DNA of 64,000 nucleotides, from NCBI RefSeq assembly GCF_000317675.1, contig NC_019776.1, forward strand, positions 2,976,001-3,040,000, read 5' to 3'. Positions 29,242 through 37,552 of the stretch are shown in pieces. The translations under genes were made by a program, and so were the position numbers. The notes beneath the pieces are model-generated. The model was not told the origin of the DNA, ran no database searches, and saw only the letters and a list, made by a program, of their open reading frames with translations. Positions within the stretch are counted from its first letter, which is position 1. Every line of letters starts with the position of its first letter. The stretch comes from Cyanobacterium aponinum PCC 10605. Its GTDB lineage: Bacteria > Cyanobacteriota > Cyanobacteriia > Cyanobacteriales > Cyanobacteriaceae.

Positions 29242-29751
29242 ATGACTAATACCAATCTACAATATCCCATCTTTGGACCTCAAATAAAATGCCCCCATTG
29301 TCGTCAAACCATAGATGCTTTAACCCTAACAGATAGTTACCTATGTCCTCGTCATGGAGCTTTTGAGGCTAACCCTGAAACAGAAGTATTAGTTCATTTA
29401 CAGTCGGGCAGACAATGGCGTTTGTGGGAGCATAAATGGTATCGTCAACATACTCATCCTGATGGTATTCGCTTTGAAATTCATGAAGCCTTAGATCGTC
29501 TTTATACTGAGGGATACCGTGCAACAAAAGTAATTATAGCAGAACGTTACCATAACCTAATTAGTTCTTATTTAGATAAAGGCAATAATTGGCAAGGAAA
29601 TCAAGAAAGCAAATTATATAAACTATATGGGTTACCCGTAGAATTTAGTCATAAATCCGATGCCGAGCCTTGTTGGGAAGTGATTAACTTTGTCTTAGAA
29701 AAGGAAAAAGGCACACCTTCCCGTTATCCTTATTTTCGTCTTTTTGAATAA
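29242..29751 (+). CDS. Conserved cyanobacterial zinc-ribbon-like protein (TIGR02652-like)
   Basis: 169 aa, soluble. The N-terminus has KCPHC (CxxC) and a downstream LCPRHG, giving a Cys/Cys/Cys/His cluster that could bind zinc. A conserved middle part (QSGRQWRLWEHKWYRQHTH and HEALDRLYTEGYRATKVI) follows. I recall this as a cyanobacteria-restricted family of unknown function. Divergent from ureF, no operon. Confidence 0.68.
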   Translation: MTNTNLQYPIFGPQIKCPHCRQTIDALTLTDSYLCPRHGAFEANPETEVLVHLQSGRQWRLWEHKWYRQHTHPDGIRFEIHEALDRLYTEGYRATKVIIAERYHNLISSYLDKGNNWQGNQESKLYKLYGLPVEFSHKSDAEPCWEVINFVLEKEKGTPSRYPYFRLFE

Positions 29752-29759
29752 TATACTTA

Positions 29760-30009
29760 ATCTTAGTTCAACATAGGAATATCGGATAAGGGTAGGTATC
29801 AGGTTGTAGGTTGCAGGTGTTTGGGTGATGAGGTGATGAGGGGAGAGGGGGAAGTAGGGGCGAATGGCCATTCGCCCATACAGGGGTTCGGAGTTCGGAG
29901 TTTTTAATTCTTAATTTTTCCTTTGCCCCTTGCCCCTTGCCCCTTTACTTTGCACATTGCCCTTTTTGCCATCATTCATCGAAGAAAATTTATCTCGAAT
30001 TCAGGTTAA
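29760..30009. repeat. MITE-like element abutting a gene start
   Basis: The right end reads AATTTATCTCGAATTCAGGT, the family terminus, with the degenerate left end at 29760. The interior has CAGGTTG/CAGGTGT units, a GATGAGG tract, the 20-bp palindrome and a GCCCCTTGCCCC tract. Ends 2 bp before the VOC gene ATG. Confidence 0.6.
29858..29877. repeat. 20-bp perfect palindrome, copy 2
   Basis: Same 20 bases as 4368-4387; nested in the MITE-like element. Confidence 0.9.
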
Positions 30010-30011
30010 TT

Positions 30012-30458
30012 ATGATTCATCATATTTCAATTCGCACGGCTGATATAATAGGTGCGATCGCATTTTATGAATTATTAGGTTTTACGGTAAAGGAAAGATT
30101 CACCACCGGTTACACTCTTGCTTGTTGGCTAGAAGGAGAAGGAGGAAGACTAGAATTAATGCAAATACCAGAACCTAAACCAGCCCCAGATGCTTTTAAT
30201 GATGAACACTATGTTGGTTATTATCACTTCACTTTAGATATTACAGAAAAACAAATAGATTTACCCACATGGTTAGAACAATTAAAACAAAAATTTTGGC
30301 GTGAAAGTCAAAAAGATAATTCTAAAATTTCACCGTTAAAAATTCTGCTTCCCCCTCAACAACAAATGATTGAAAATCAAGTATATGAAGTAGCTTTTAT
30401 TGCTGATATAGATAACTTACCCATTGAAATAATTAGGCTTTGTGAAAAAAGTCCTTGA
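30012..30458 (+). CDS. VOC-family (glyoxalase-like) protein
   Basis: 148 aa. MIHHISIRTADIIGAIAFYE starts the first beta-alpha-beta-beta-beta module; GGRLELMQIPEP and GYYHFTLDIT supply possible metal-ligand positions. A typical one-protomer vicinal-oxygen-chelate protein; substrate unknown. The reading frame is open further upstream to 29937, but that part lies within repeat DNA, so I chose the ATG at 30012. AGG of its weak SD comes from the repeat terminus (TCAGGTTAATTATG). Confidence 0.76.
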   Translation: MIHHISIRTADIIGAIAFYELLGFTVKERFTTGYTLACWLEGEGGRLELMQIPEPKPAPDAFNDEHYVGYYHFTLDITEKQIDLPTWLEQLKQKFWRESQKDNSKISPLKILLPPQQQMIENQVYEVAFIADIDNLPIEIIRLCEKSP

Positions 30459-30488
30459 ATAATGGAAAAGTAATAATTAAACTCTTTT

Positions 30489-30528
30489 GCCCTCCCCCCT
30501 CGAGAGGGGGGATAAAGGGGGGTTTGCC
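30489..30528. repeat. C6/G6 hairpin repeat, copy 6
   Basis: GCCCTCCCCCCTCGAGAGGG then GGGATAAAGGGGGG, 30 bp after the VOC stop. Confidence 0.75.
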
Positions 30529-30583
30529 TCTTGCCTTTTAACTTTTGCATCGTTATCCGTTAAACATTTATTCATTAATTACC

Positions 30584-32614
30584 ATGACAAATCATCTTAT
30601 TAACACTCAAAGTTTATACTTACAAAAACACGCCCATAATCCGATTAATTGGTGGTATTGGTGCGATGAAGCCCTTAATTTGGCAAAGCAGGAGGATAAG
30701 CCTATTTTTCTCTCTATTGGTTATTCTAGCTGTCACTGGTGTACCGTTATGGAAGGAGAAGCCTTTTCTGATGGTGCGATCGCATCTTACCTTAACGACA
30801 ATTTTATCTCAATAAAAGTCGATCGGGAAGAACGCCCCGACATTGATAGCATCTATATGACAGCTTTGCAGATGATGACAGGGCAAGGAGGATGGCCTTT
30901 AAATATATTTCTTTCCCCCGATGATTTAGTACCTTTTTATGGTGGTACATATTTCCCCATTGAACCCCGTTATGGCAGACCGGGATTTTTACAGATTTTA
31001 CAGGCTCTTCGTGATTTTTATCATGATAAATCAGATAAATTCATATCATTAAAAAACGAAATTGTCAAGGGTTTAGAAACAAATAGTAATATAATTTTTA
31101 CCTCAGAAAATCAACTAACTCCAGAATTATTACAACAAGGTATTGCCAATAATAGTAAGGTTATCGCCAGAAATGATTATGGTTCACCCCGTTTCCCAAT
31201 GATGCCTTACAGCAATATTACGTTGCAAGGGGGGGTAAAAGACAAAAATTACCGGGATTTGGCTATCAGAAGAGCCTTAGACTTAGTTAATGGCGGTATT
31301 TATGATCATGTAGGTGGAGGTTTTCACCGCTATACCGTTGATGCCACTTGGACTGTGCCTCACTTTGAAAAAATGCTCTATGATAATGGCTTAATTATGG
31401 AGTTTTTAGCAAATTTATGGGCTAATGGCGTTGAAATATCAGAAATAAAAAGAGCTTGTGAAGGTATAAAAGATTGGTTAAAAAGAGAAATGACTTCGGA
31501 AAAAGGTTATTTTTATGCGGCACAGGATGCGGATAATTTTGCGGATATTCATCACATTGAACCAGAAGAAGGAGAGTTTTATGTCTGGAGTTATCAACAA
31601 TTAAAAGAGATATTATCAGCAGAAGAATTTAACGCTTTTATCGATACTTTTATCATTAGTGAAGATGGCAATTTTGAAAGTAAAAATGTTTTACAAAAAA
31701 GAGAAGATAAGTCCATTAATGAAATAATTAATAATGCCTTAGATAAACTCTTTAAAGTTCGTTATGGAGAAGAAAGAAACTCCTTAGAAAAGTTTTCTCC
31801 TGCTAAAAATAATCAAGAAGCAAAAACCTTTCAATGGTTAGGTAGAATACCTCCTGTCACAGACACAAAAATGATTCTTGCTTGGAATAGTTTAATGATT
31901 TCTGGGTTAGCAACTGCTTATGGTGTTTTTCAGGATGTTAGTTATTTAGATTTAGCGGAAAAAGCAACAGAATTCATCCTTAATCATCAATGGGAAAATG
32001 GACGTTTACATCGTCTTAATTATGAGGGAAATGTTGCAGTTTTCGCCCAAAGTGAAGATTATAGTTTATTTATTAAAGCCTTATTAGATTTAGCCCAAAA
32101 TCATCCCACTAATACAGGTTTTTACTTAGATCAAGCCATAAAAATTCAAGCTGAATTTAATCAATTTTGTCAGGATAAAGAACAAGGAGGATATTATAAC
32201 AATGCCCATGATAATAGCAGTGATTTATTAATTAGAGAAAAAAGTTATATCGATAATGCCACACCTTCTCCCAATGGAATTGCGATCGCAAATTTAGTTC
32301 GTTTGCACCTATTTACTGATGAAGAAAAATACCTAGATGAAGCAGAAAAAACCCTAAAATTATTTAGTGACATTATGAATAAAGCAAGTACCAGTTGTCC
32401 TAGTTTATTTACCGCCTTAAACTGGTATTTAAACCGCACCAGTGTCAAAACCACAAAAGATACAAAACTACAACTTATCCAAAAATACTTGCCCAATACC
32501 GTTATTCGTACCGATGAGGAATTACCATCTAATAGTATTGCTATCGTGTGTCGAGGAGTATCTTGTTTTGAACCTGCAACCACTATAACCCAACTGTGGC
32601 AACAATTAAGCTAG
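30584..32614 (+). CDS. DUF255 thioredoxin-domain protein (YyaL/SPATA20 family)
   Basis: 676 aa from the ATG at 30584; a TTG 39 bp upstream lies in poor context. The N-terminal thioredoxin-like domain (about 1-165) has YSSCHWCTVMEGE (CxxC) and the REERPDID and GGWPLNIFLSPD signatures. An alpha/alpha-toroid, glycosidase-like region follows (DHVGGGFHRYTVD, VPHFEKMLYDN, NSLMISGLA). It is a widespread cytosolic family whose function is still unclear. Single gene with a hairpin repeat before it. Confidence 0.92.
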   Translation: MTNHLINTQSLYLQKHAHNPINWWYWCDEALNLAKQEDKPIFLSIGYSSCHWCTVMEGEAFSDGAIASYLNDNFISIKVDREERPDIDSIYMTALQMMTGQGGWPLNIFLSPDDLVPFYGGTYFPIEPRYGRPGFLQILQALRDFYHDKSDKFISLKNEIVKGLETNSNIIFTSENQLTPELLQQGIANNSKVIARNDYGSPRFPMMPYSNITLQGGVKDKNYRDLAIRRALDLVNGGIYDHVGGGFHRYTVDATWTVPHFEKMLYDNGLIMEFLANLWANGVEISEIKRACEGIKDWLKREMTSEKGYFYAAQDADNFADIHHIEPEEGEFYVWSYQQLKEILSAEEFNAFIDTFIISEDGNFESKNVLQKREDKSINEIINNALDKLFKVRYGEERNSLEKFSPAKNNQEAKTFQWLGRIPPVTDTKMILAWNSLMISGLATAYGVFQDVSYLDLAEKATEFILNHQWENGRLHRLNYEGNVAVFAQSEDYSLFIKALLDLAQNHPTNTGFYLDQAIKIQAEFNQFCQDKEQGGYYNNAHDNSSDLLIREKSYIDNATPSPNGIAIANLVRLHLFTDEEKYLDEAEKTLKLFSDIMNKASTSCPSLFTALNWYLNRTSVKTTKDTKLQLIQKYLPNTVIRTDEELPSNSIAIVCRGVSCFEPATTITQLWQQLS

Positions 32615-32890
32615 TTTAAAAAGATAATTTTTACTACATTTTTGGCTTCTAGCCTTCATTAATCTTTGTTGGGCTTAAACACATCGGATAAGAGTAGGTG
32701 TCAGGTTACAGATGTCGGTGTGTTGGGGTTTTTAATTCTTAATTCTTCACCATTGCCCCTTGCCCTTCTTAACCTAACTTAGATTATTTTCCGTGTAAGT
32801 CTCAAAAGGTTTCGATACAATAAGAGAAAATTTCTCCATCATTAACTCATTAGCTAATCTTTATTTCTCCCATACCTAAAGGAATATTCT

Positions 32891-34516
32891 ATGACTACCA
32901 TTAAAAATTTAGAAAAACCAACCATTGCTTTTAATCAAATTATCAGGGAAATTAACTGGGCGTTATTAGCTTCAATTACAGTCCATGGGATTTTTTTCAC
33001 CCTCATCTTTCCCAGATGGTATGCTCAAGGTAACTCTAATAGTTCTAATGGTTTGACCAATACCCCGATTATAGAATTAAATTCTTTAGAACAAACTCGT
33101 CTGCCCAATTTAAACCCCTCCAACTCGTTAGATTGGAATAGTCTTAACCCCTTACCAGAAATAGATAATTTCAACGGTTTAACAATTCCTGTACCCCCTT
33201 TAGAAAGTTTGGAGAATAGTGGTTTTGATTTACCGCCACTAGATGGAGGAATGATGTATCAGGATTTTTCTGCCTTACCTCCCCCTCCTCCTGCCTCAAT
33301 TAGTAACTTTTCCACCGCCCCTATCCCTCAAACATCTTTACAGTTTGAAACTAATTCGACTGCTCCCTTAGACTTACCGCCACCACCACCCATTAATCAA
33401 AAATCCCTTGCTAATTTACCACCAATTCCCCAAGATAAAATTGATCAAATAACTGAAAAAAATAACTCTAACACATCCACATCTTCTCCTTTTAAGCAGA
33501 CAGATGTTCCCGTTAATCAAATTCTTGATGCGGAAAGACAAGCAGAAATCAGAAGACAATTATTTGCAAATTCTCCCATTGAAGTTACGGTTAACCCCAG
33601 AGATGTGATAAATAATCGAGATAATAAAACCGATGTTAAAGATTCATCAAATCCTGACAATAACTTACCCGTTAAGCTGGAAAATCAATTTAATAATCTA
33701 ACTGACAAATTAGCCCCAAATCCAGAAAATACCAGCGATGAGGAAGCCAGAAAAAATTATATTGCATGGGCGAAAAATGTCCAAAACGTTAATCCGAAAG
33801 AAATTACTATTGTTGGTGCATATCCGAAAGATGCCTGTGTTAAAAAACTAGAAGGCACTACCACTTACGGTGTTGTGGTTAACTCTATGGGTAATGTGGT
33901 TGACACTCAACTGATTAAAAGTTCTGGATATAACTTGTTCAATGAACAAGCCTTAAAACAAATTAATGCCCGACAATTTGAAAATACTGGTAATGGTAAT
34001 ATTCCTTATCATGTTTATGTTAATTTTCAATACGATACAAAAGTATGTCCTTCTGTTTCATTGTCTAATTTGGGTAATGTTCCCCAATCTAGTCCTCAAC
34101 CTTCTTCTAATCCTAATCCAGTAAAGCCTAATAATGTTAAACCTGCTACCCCTAACAATGTCAAAGATAGCCCAAGTAATTCTCAACCCTCATCGGAGAA
34201 AACTCCTGTTAAAAAAGAGAATTCTAATAATCCCCAGATAAAACAACCTACCACAGTCAACAAATTAAGTACACCGACTAATAGTGCAGAAGTTTTACTG
34301 AAACCTAATCCTGAAACAAAAAAAACTACTACCCCCCCGAAATTACCCCCAATTATCGAGAATCCAAGCAAGAAAGACAGTCAAGCACCATCTCCTTCTG
34401 CAAGAGAAATAATTAATCCTTCCGTCAACTCCTCTGGAGAAAAAGAGCAAGAAAAAAAAAGCCCTGAAAATGAAGTTATAATCAAAGAAAAAGACCCCGT
34501 GTCTTCTCCTGAATAA
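32891..34516 (+). CDS. TonB-like energy transducer with long C-terminal tail
   Basis: 541 aa. A cytosolic N-terminus and one membrane helix (about 24-41) lead into a Pro/Asn/Ser-rich periplasmic linker (45-290). A TonB C-terminal-like domain follows at about 300-385 (TTYGVVVNSMGNVVDTQLIKSSG, then FNEQALKQI). Unusually, about 155 more low-complexity Pro/Asn/Lys residues follow, whereas TonB normally ends at this domain. It could link the inner membrane to TonB-dependent receptors or to the cell wall. No exbB or exbD nearby. The next gene is PilZ, 132 bp away. Confidence 0.7.
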   Translation: MTTIKNLEKPTIAFNQIIREINWALLASITVHGIFFTLIFPRWYAQGNSNSSNGLTNTPIIELNSLEQTRLPNLNPSNSLDWNSLNPLPEIDNFNGLTIPVPPLESLENSGFDLPPLDGGMMYQDFSALPPPPPASISNFSTAPIPQTSLQFETNSTAPLDLPPPPPINQKSLANLPPIPQDKIDQITEKNNSNTSTSSPFKQTDVPVNQILDAERQAEIRRQLFANSPIEVTVNPRDVINNRDNKTDVKDSSNPDNNLPVKLENQFNNLTDKLAPNPENTSDEEARKNYIAWAKNVQNVNPKEITIVGAYPKDACVKKLEGTTTYGVVVNSMGNVVDTQLIKSSGYNLFNEQALKQINARQFENTGNGNIPYHVYVNFQYDTKVCPSVSLSNLGNVPQSSPQPSSNPNPVKPNNVKPATPNNVKDSPSNSQPSSEKTPVKKENSNNPQIKQPTTVNKLSTPTNSAEVLLKPNPETKKTTTPPKLPPIIENPSKKDSQAPSPSAREIINPSVNSSGEKEQEKKSPENEVIIKEKDPVSSPE

Positions 34517-34648
34517 AAAAAGCTCATGAATGGATGAAAGAAAATTATGAATCAAAATTAATGGAATAATCCCCCTATGGGGCATTACAATGGAAATATA
34601 AAAAATAAGATTCAGTATAAGTTTTTCACTCTTTTACTATTATTAATT

Positions 34649-35032
34649 ATGAATAATAATGTTGATATTAATTCGATAAATGAACAGAGACAATTAAGAC
34701 GTATTCTTGCTGTTTGCCGGGTGCTGGACTTGGATCATAAATTTTTAGGATTCACTCTCGACTTAAACCGTTCTGGAATTAAAATTATTGTCGATAAGAA
34801 TTTTCCCTCTGGGGATGAGTTTAAAATTATCTTAAGTCCTGTTAAAGAGGATGAGGAAATAAGCCCTGATATTGTGGTTAAGGTAGAGCAGAAATGGAGA
34901 ACTTCTACTAATGAGGAGTTTGATCAAATCGGCGGGGTGATTATAGAAGTTGATTCCCCTGAGTATATCGAGGAATTAATTGATTATTGCGATCGCCGTG
35001 CTAAGGAAAGATACCAATTAGATTGGCAATAA
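34649..35032 (+). CDS. PilZ-domain protein
   Basis: 127 aa, single domain. RQLRR provides the RxxxR element and LDLNRSGIKI the second motif, where the usual D/N-x-S-x-x-G has Asn for Ser (DLNRSG). It may bind cyclic di-GMP, perhaps weakly. An upstream GTG/ATG extension to 34577 would add a Leu-rich 24-residue segment; I prefer the ATG at 34649 because the PilZ fold begins there. The diguanylate cyclase at 20 kb is a possible signal source. Confidence 0.68.
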   Translation: MNNNVDINSINEQRQLRRILAVCRVLDLDHKFLGFTLDLNRSGIKIIVDKNFPSGDEFKIILSPVKEDEEISPDIVVKVEQKWRTSTNEEFDQIGGVIIEVDSPEYIEELIDYCDRRAKERYQLDWQ

Positions 35033-35089
35033 AACAATAAGATATTGACTTGTAAAAAAAAATTCGTTAGAATGTTGAAATGTGACCTA

Positions 35090-35170
35090 GCGGATGTGGC
35101 GGAATTGGTATACGCGCACGTTTGAGGGGCGTGTGGCTTTGCCTTGCGAGTTCGAGTCTCGCCATCCGCA
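35090..35170 (+). tRNA. tRNA-Leu (GAG)
   Basis: 81 nt. The acceptor stem GCGGATG pairs with CATCCGC, then discriminator A. The anticodon stem CACGT/GCGTG closes loop TTGAGGG, giving anticodon GAG at 35124-35126. A long variable arm marks class II, and TTCGAGTC is the T-loop. CCA is not encoded. A T-run follows, and a MITE-like repeat begins 7 bp downstream. Confidence 0.96.
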
Positions 35171-35176
35171 TTTTTT

Positions 35177-35411
35177 AACCTGAGTTCGGGATAAATTTTC
35201 ATCTATGAATGATGGAGAAAAAGGCAAAGGGCAAGGAGAAAATTTAAAAGGACAATGGGCGAAGGTAAATAGTGTTGGGGTGAATAGTGAATAGTTGATA
35301 ATTACTCATTACTCATTACTCGTTACTTATTACTTTCTCTCAACACCTGCAACCTGCAACCTGAAACCTGACACCTACCCTTATCCAATATTCTTAAACC
35401 GAACTGAGGTT
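35177..35411. repeat. MITE-like element downstream of tRNA-Leu
   Basis: 235 bp, from AACCTGAGTTCGGGATAA to TTAAACCGAACTGAGGTT; clear terminal inverted repeats. The interior has AGTGAATAGT units, ATTACTCATTACTC units and CCTGCAA/CCTGACA heptamers. It is the best-preserved copy, in opposite orientation to 6860-7048. Confidence 0.75.
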
Positions 35412-35417
35412 TTTTAG

Positions 35418-36239
35418 TTAGTCTTTAATGGTTAAATTATCGCCCCTCACATCATAAGTAATGGCTGGAGGCACTTCACTGGCTTTTTGACTCATTAATT
35501 CTAGCATAGATAAAGAATAGGTATATCCTTGAGGACAAGATAATTCTTCATAGGATAAAGGTAAAGATTCGGTTAATTTTAAGTGAGTGAAATGGGGATA
35601 TTTTTTTTCTGGTTTTTCCGTTTCGCAGTTATTGAATCTAATGGCATATTTTGTGGTTTGTGTGCCTAAATTATGGGTTGCAAAAACCCCCCAATCGGTT
35701 GGTTTAGGTTTATAGTTTTTTTGCTTGGAAATATTTTCTTTTGTGTTAGGATTTCCTCCCCAAATCATCGTCACAAAATTTTTGAGATTATCATTTTTCG
35801 CTAAAGCAATAATTGCTATGTGATGGGATGATAGTTTTTGTATTTTAAAAATATGTCCTTGTCCAAATGGTAAATAAGGAGTTTTTTCTAAAAATTCTCC
35901 ATTTTTTTGGTAATAGCTATCTTGAATATTTGTCAATAAAATTAATCCTTCTAAGGCTTCTTTTTCTAGTTCTTTATCTGATTTTAATGTGATTTTTTCT
36001 GATACACTTTTATTTTGATCTGGTAATTTTTCTTGATTATGAATTATATTTTCTTTGTTATAATCCTCTTTTTTGGTTCTTTCTAAATTTTCTTCTTCTT
36101 TCTGATTGTGATAATTATTGATATTGAATAATCCTAAAACTGAAACAATAACTAGGGCTGTAGTTGTCTGCCAAGATATGTGTTTTTTTTCTTCTATTTT
36201 TTCTAAATCTTTAATTATTTCCTCTACTTTTGTATAGCG
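35418..36239 (-). pseudogene. C-terminal part of Ser/Thr kinase, cut off by in-frame stop
   Basis: This stretch continues the kinase reading frame exactly: after the TAA at 36240-36242 it reads RYTKVEEIIKDLEKI, the expected last kinase-domain helix, and stays open for 273 codons. A membrane helix follows (TTTALVIVSVLGLFNI), then a charged linker and, from about 35936, a domain starting LTNIQDSYYQKNGEFLEK. That domain resembles the type IV pilin-like G/H module seen in cyanobacterial kinases and lipoproteins (inference). The only local start is a TTG at 35936 inside the hydrophobic start of that domain, so independent translation is doubtful. Probably a recent nonsense mutation; readthrough or a sequencing error are alternatives. 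Confidence 0.7.
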
Positions 36240-36986
36240 TTAATTAAGGGAAAAACAAACCATTTTATTAAGAATTTTACAGAGAGTTTTATTTATTTTT
36301 TCTCTTGTATATTCTTGCCAAATCCAATTATTATTTAGGTCAATTAAATCAAAGGGCGATCGCTCTGTAAGTAAAGATAAACAAGTGACACCCAAACTAT
36401 ATATATCACTGGCAAAAACGGTTTTTCCTCTGGCTTGTTCGGGGGCAACATATTCGGGGCTACCAATAACTGTAGCAGTTTTATAAGGGTCTTGTTGACT
36501 TAATAATTTTGAAGCACCAAAATCAACTAAATAAAGTTGTTGATTATCTATTTTTCTAATAATATTTTCTGGCTTTATATCCCTATGAATTATGCTTTTA
36601 TCATGAATAAATTTTAATATTGGCAAAATTTCTTGAAGTAATTTTATTATTTTTTTCTCTGAATAAATACCTTGCTTATTTAACTCTAATTTTAGATTTT
36701 CTCCATCAATAAATTCTTGAATAATATAATAATTATTATCTTGTTCGCAGAAATCAATTAATTTTGGAATATGGGGATTAGTATTGAGAAATTGTAAACG
36801 ATGAATTTCCGCAATAAATAGTTGCCAGTTTTTTGACTGAGAAGATGTTGAAGTGTTTAACAGTTGTTTAATAACACAACGATATTGATTTTGACTATGG
36901 GTGTCAATGGCTAGAAAAGTTTTTCCAAAACCCCCTTCTCCAATGATTTTTACGGCTTGATAACGATTTTTGACTAACAACTCCAT
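36240..36986 (-). CDS. Serine/threonine protein kinase catalytic domain (truncated)
   Basis: 248 aa. All catalytic elements are present: glycine loop IGEGGFGKTF, Lys40 in CVIKQL, catalytic loop IIHRDIKPENII, DFGAS (DFG), and APEQARGK. GGGGAAG-like SD (AGAGGGGAAG) precedes the ATG. The protein stops at VCFSLN-stop, where relatives continue N-x-RY and a final helix; the next 273 codons are in the same frame. The domain therefore lacks its last helix, its membrane anchor and the sensor-like C-terminus. It may be inactive, or a soluble kinase. Confidence 0.85.
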   Translation of the reverse strand: MELLVKNRYQAVKIIGEGGFGKTFLAIDTHSQNQYRCVIKQLLNTSTSSQSKNWQLFIAEIHRLQFLNTNPHIPKLIDFCEQDNNYYIIQEFIDGENLKLELNKQGIYSEKKIIKLLQEILPILKFIHDKSIIHRDIKPENIIRKIDNQQLYLVDFGASKLLSQQDPYKTATVIGSPEYVAPEQARGKTVFASDIYSLGVTCLSLLTERSPFDLIDLNNNWIWQEYTREKINKTLCKILNKMVCFSLN

Positions 36987-37016
36987 AGTCTTCCCCTCTT
37001 TTTTATTCCCTAACTA

Positions 37017-37240
37017 AACCTGAGTTCGGAGTTAAACCTTAAATGTATTGATAAAAATAATAGATAAATTGATTTTACATCTTTTTTTCTAAGTTTAATA
37101 GTTTTTATCGGTACAAACAGAGATAATGATCCCTCTCAATGCCTTATTCCACAAGGTTTTTTTACGTCGTACTCAGGTAACTGAGAGTAAATTAATCTGA
37201 AACCTCATCTTATTGGATATTCTTAAGCCAAACTGATGTT
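37017..37240. repeat. MITE-like element, diverged interior
   Basis: Starts AACCTGAGTTCGGAGTTAAA and ends TTCTTAAGCCAAACTGATGT; ends match the family but the 190-bp interior lacks the CAGGTTT and TGAATAGT modules. Could be an older copy or two solo ends. Confidence 0.5.
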
Positions 37241-37243
37241 AAA

Positions 37244-37444
37244 TTAATCATCCAATTTTGAGCCAAAAAAAGTTTGAGTTTTATGACTAATAAACTTGCT
37301 AATATTCTGATCATAGTTAGATGCGATCGCAAGGAAAGCTCCCCCAAAAATATAGAGAGGAAGGGGCATAAAAAAATTTTTTAACCACATAATAAACTGG
37401 GTCAAAGCAAACAAAATAAAAAAACTCACTAACCAAACTTTCAT
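37244..37444 (-). CDS. Small membrane protein, function unknown
   Basis: 66 aa with two hydrophobic helices (about 2-20 and 25-42; MPLPLYIFGGAFLAIASNYD) and a polar C-terminus (TQTFFGSKLDD). The ATG is preceded by GAGGAGTGATAATC, a good SD. I do not recognise the family but the coding signature and RBS look real. It ends within a few bases of a MITE-like terminus. Confidence 0.55.
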   Translation of the reverse strand: MKVWLVSFFILFALTQFIMWLKNFFMPLPLYIFGGAFLAIASNYDQNISKFISHKTQTFFGSKLDD

Positions 37445-37552
37445 TGATTATCACTCCTCAAATAATAAAAATTCAACCTAAAACCTGCCACCTGACACCT
37501 GACAACTTTTTTAAAGATAATTTATCATATCCAAAGCAAGAGAGCCATTTTT

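Noticed and set aside
34984-35202. 72-codon ORF on the minus strand across the tRNA
   Set aside because: It overlaps tRNA-Leu(GAG) and the PilZ gene; not coding.
36240-36242. Programmed readthrough or recoding at the kinase stop
   Set aside because: TAA is the least leaky stop, and I saw no downstream hairpin or known readthrough context; simple nonsense mutation is more likely.
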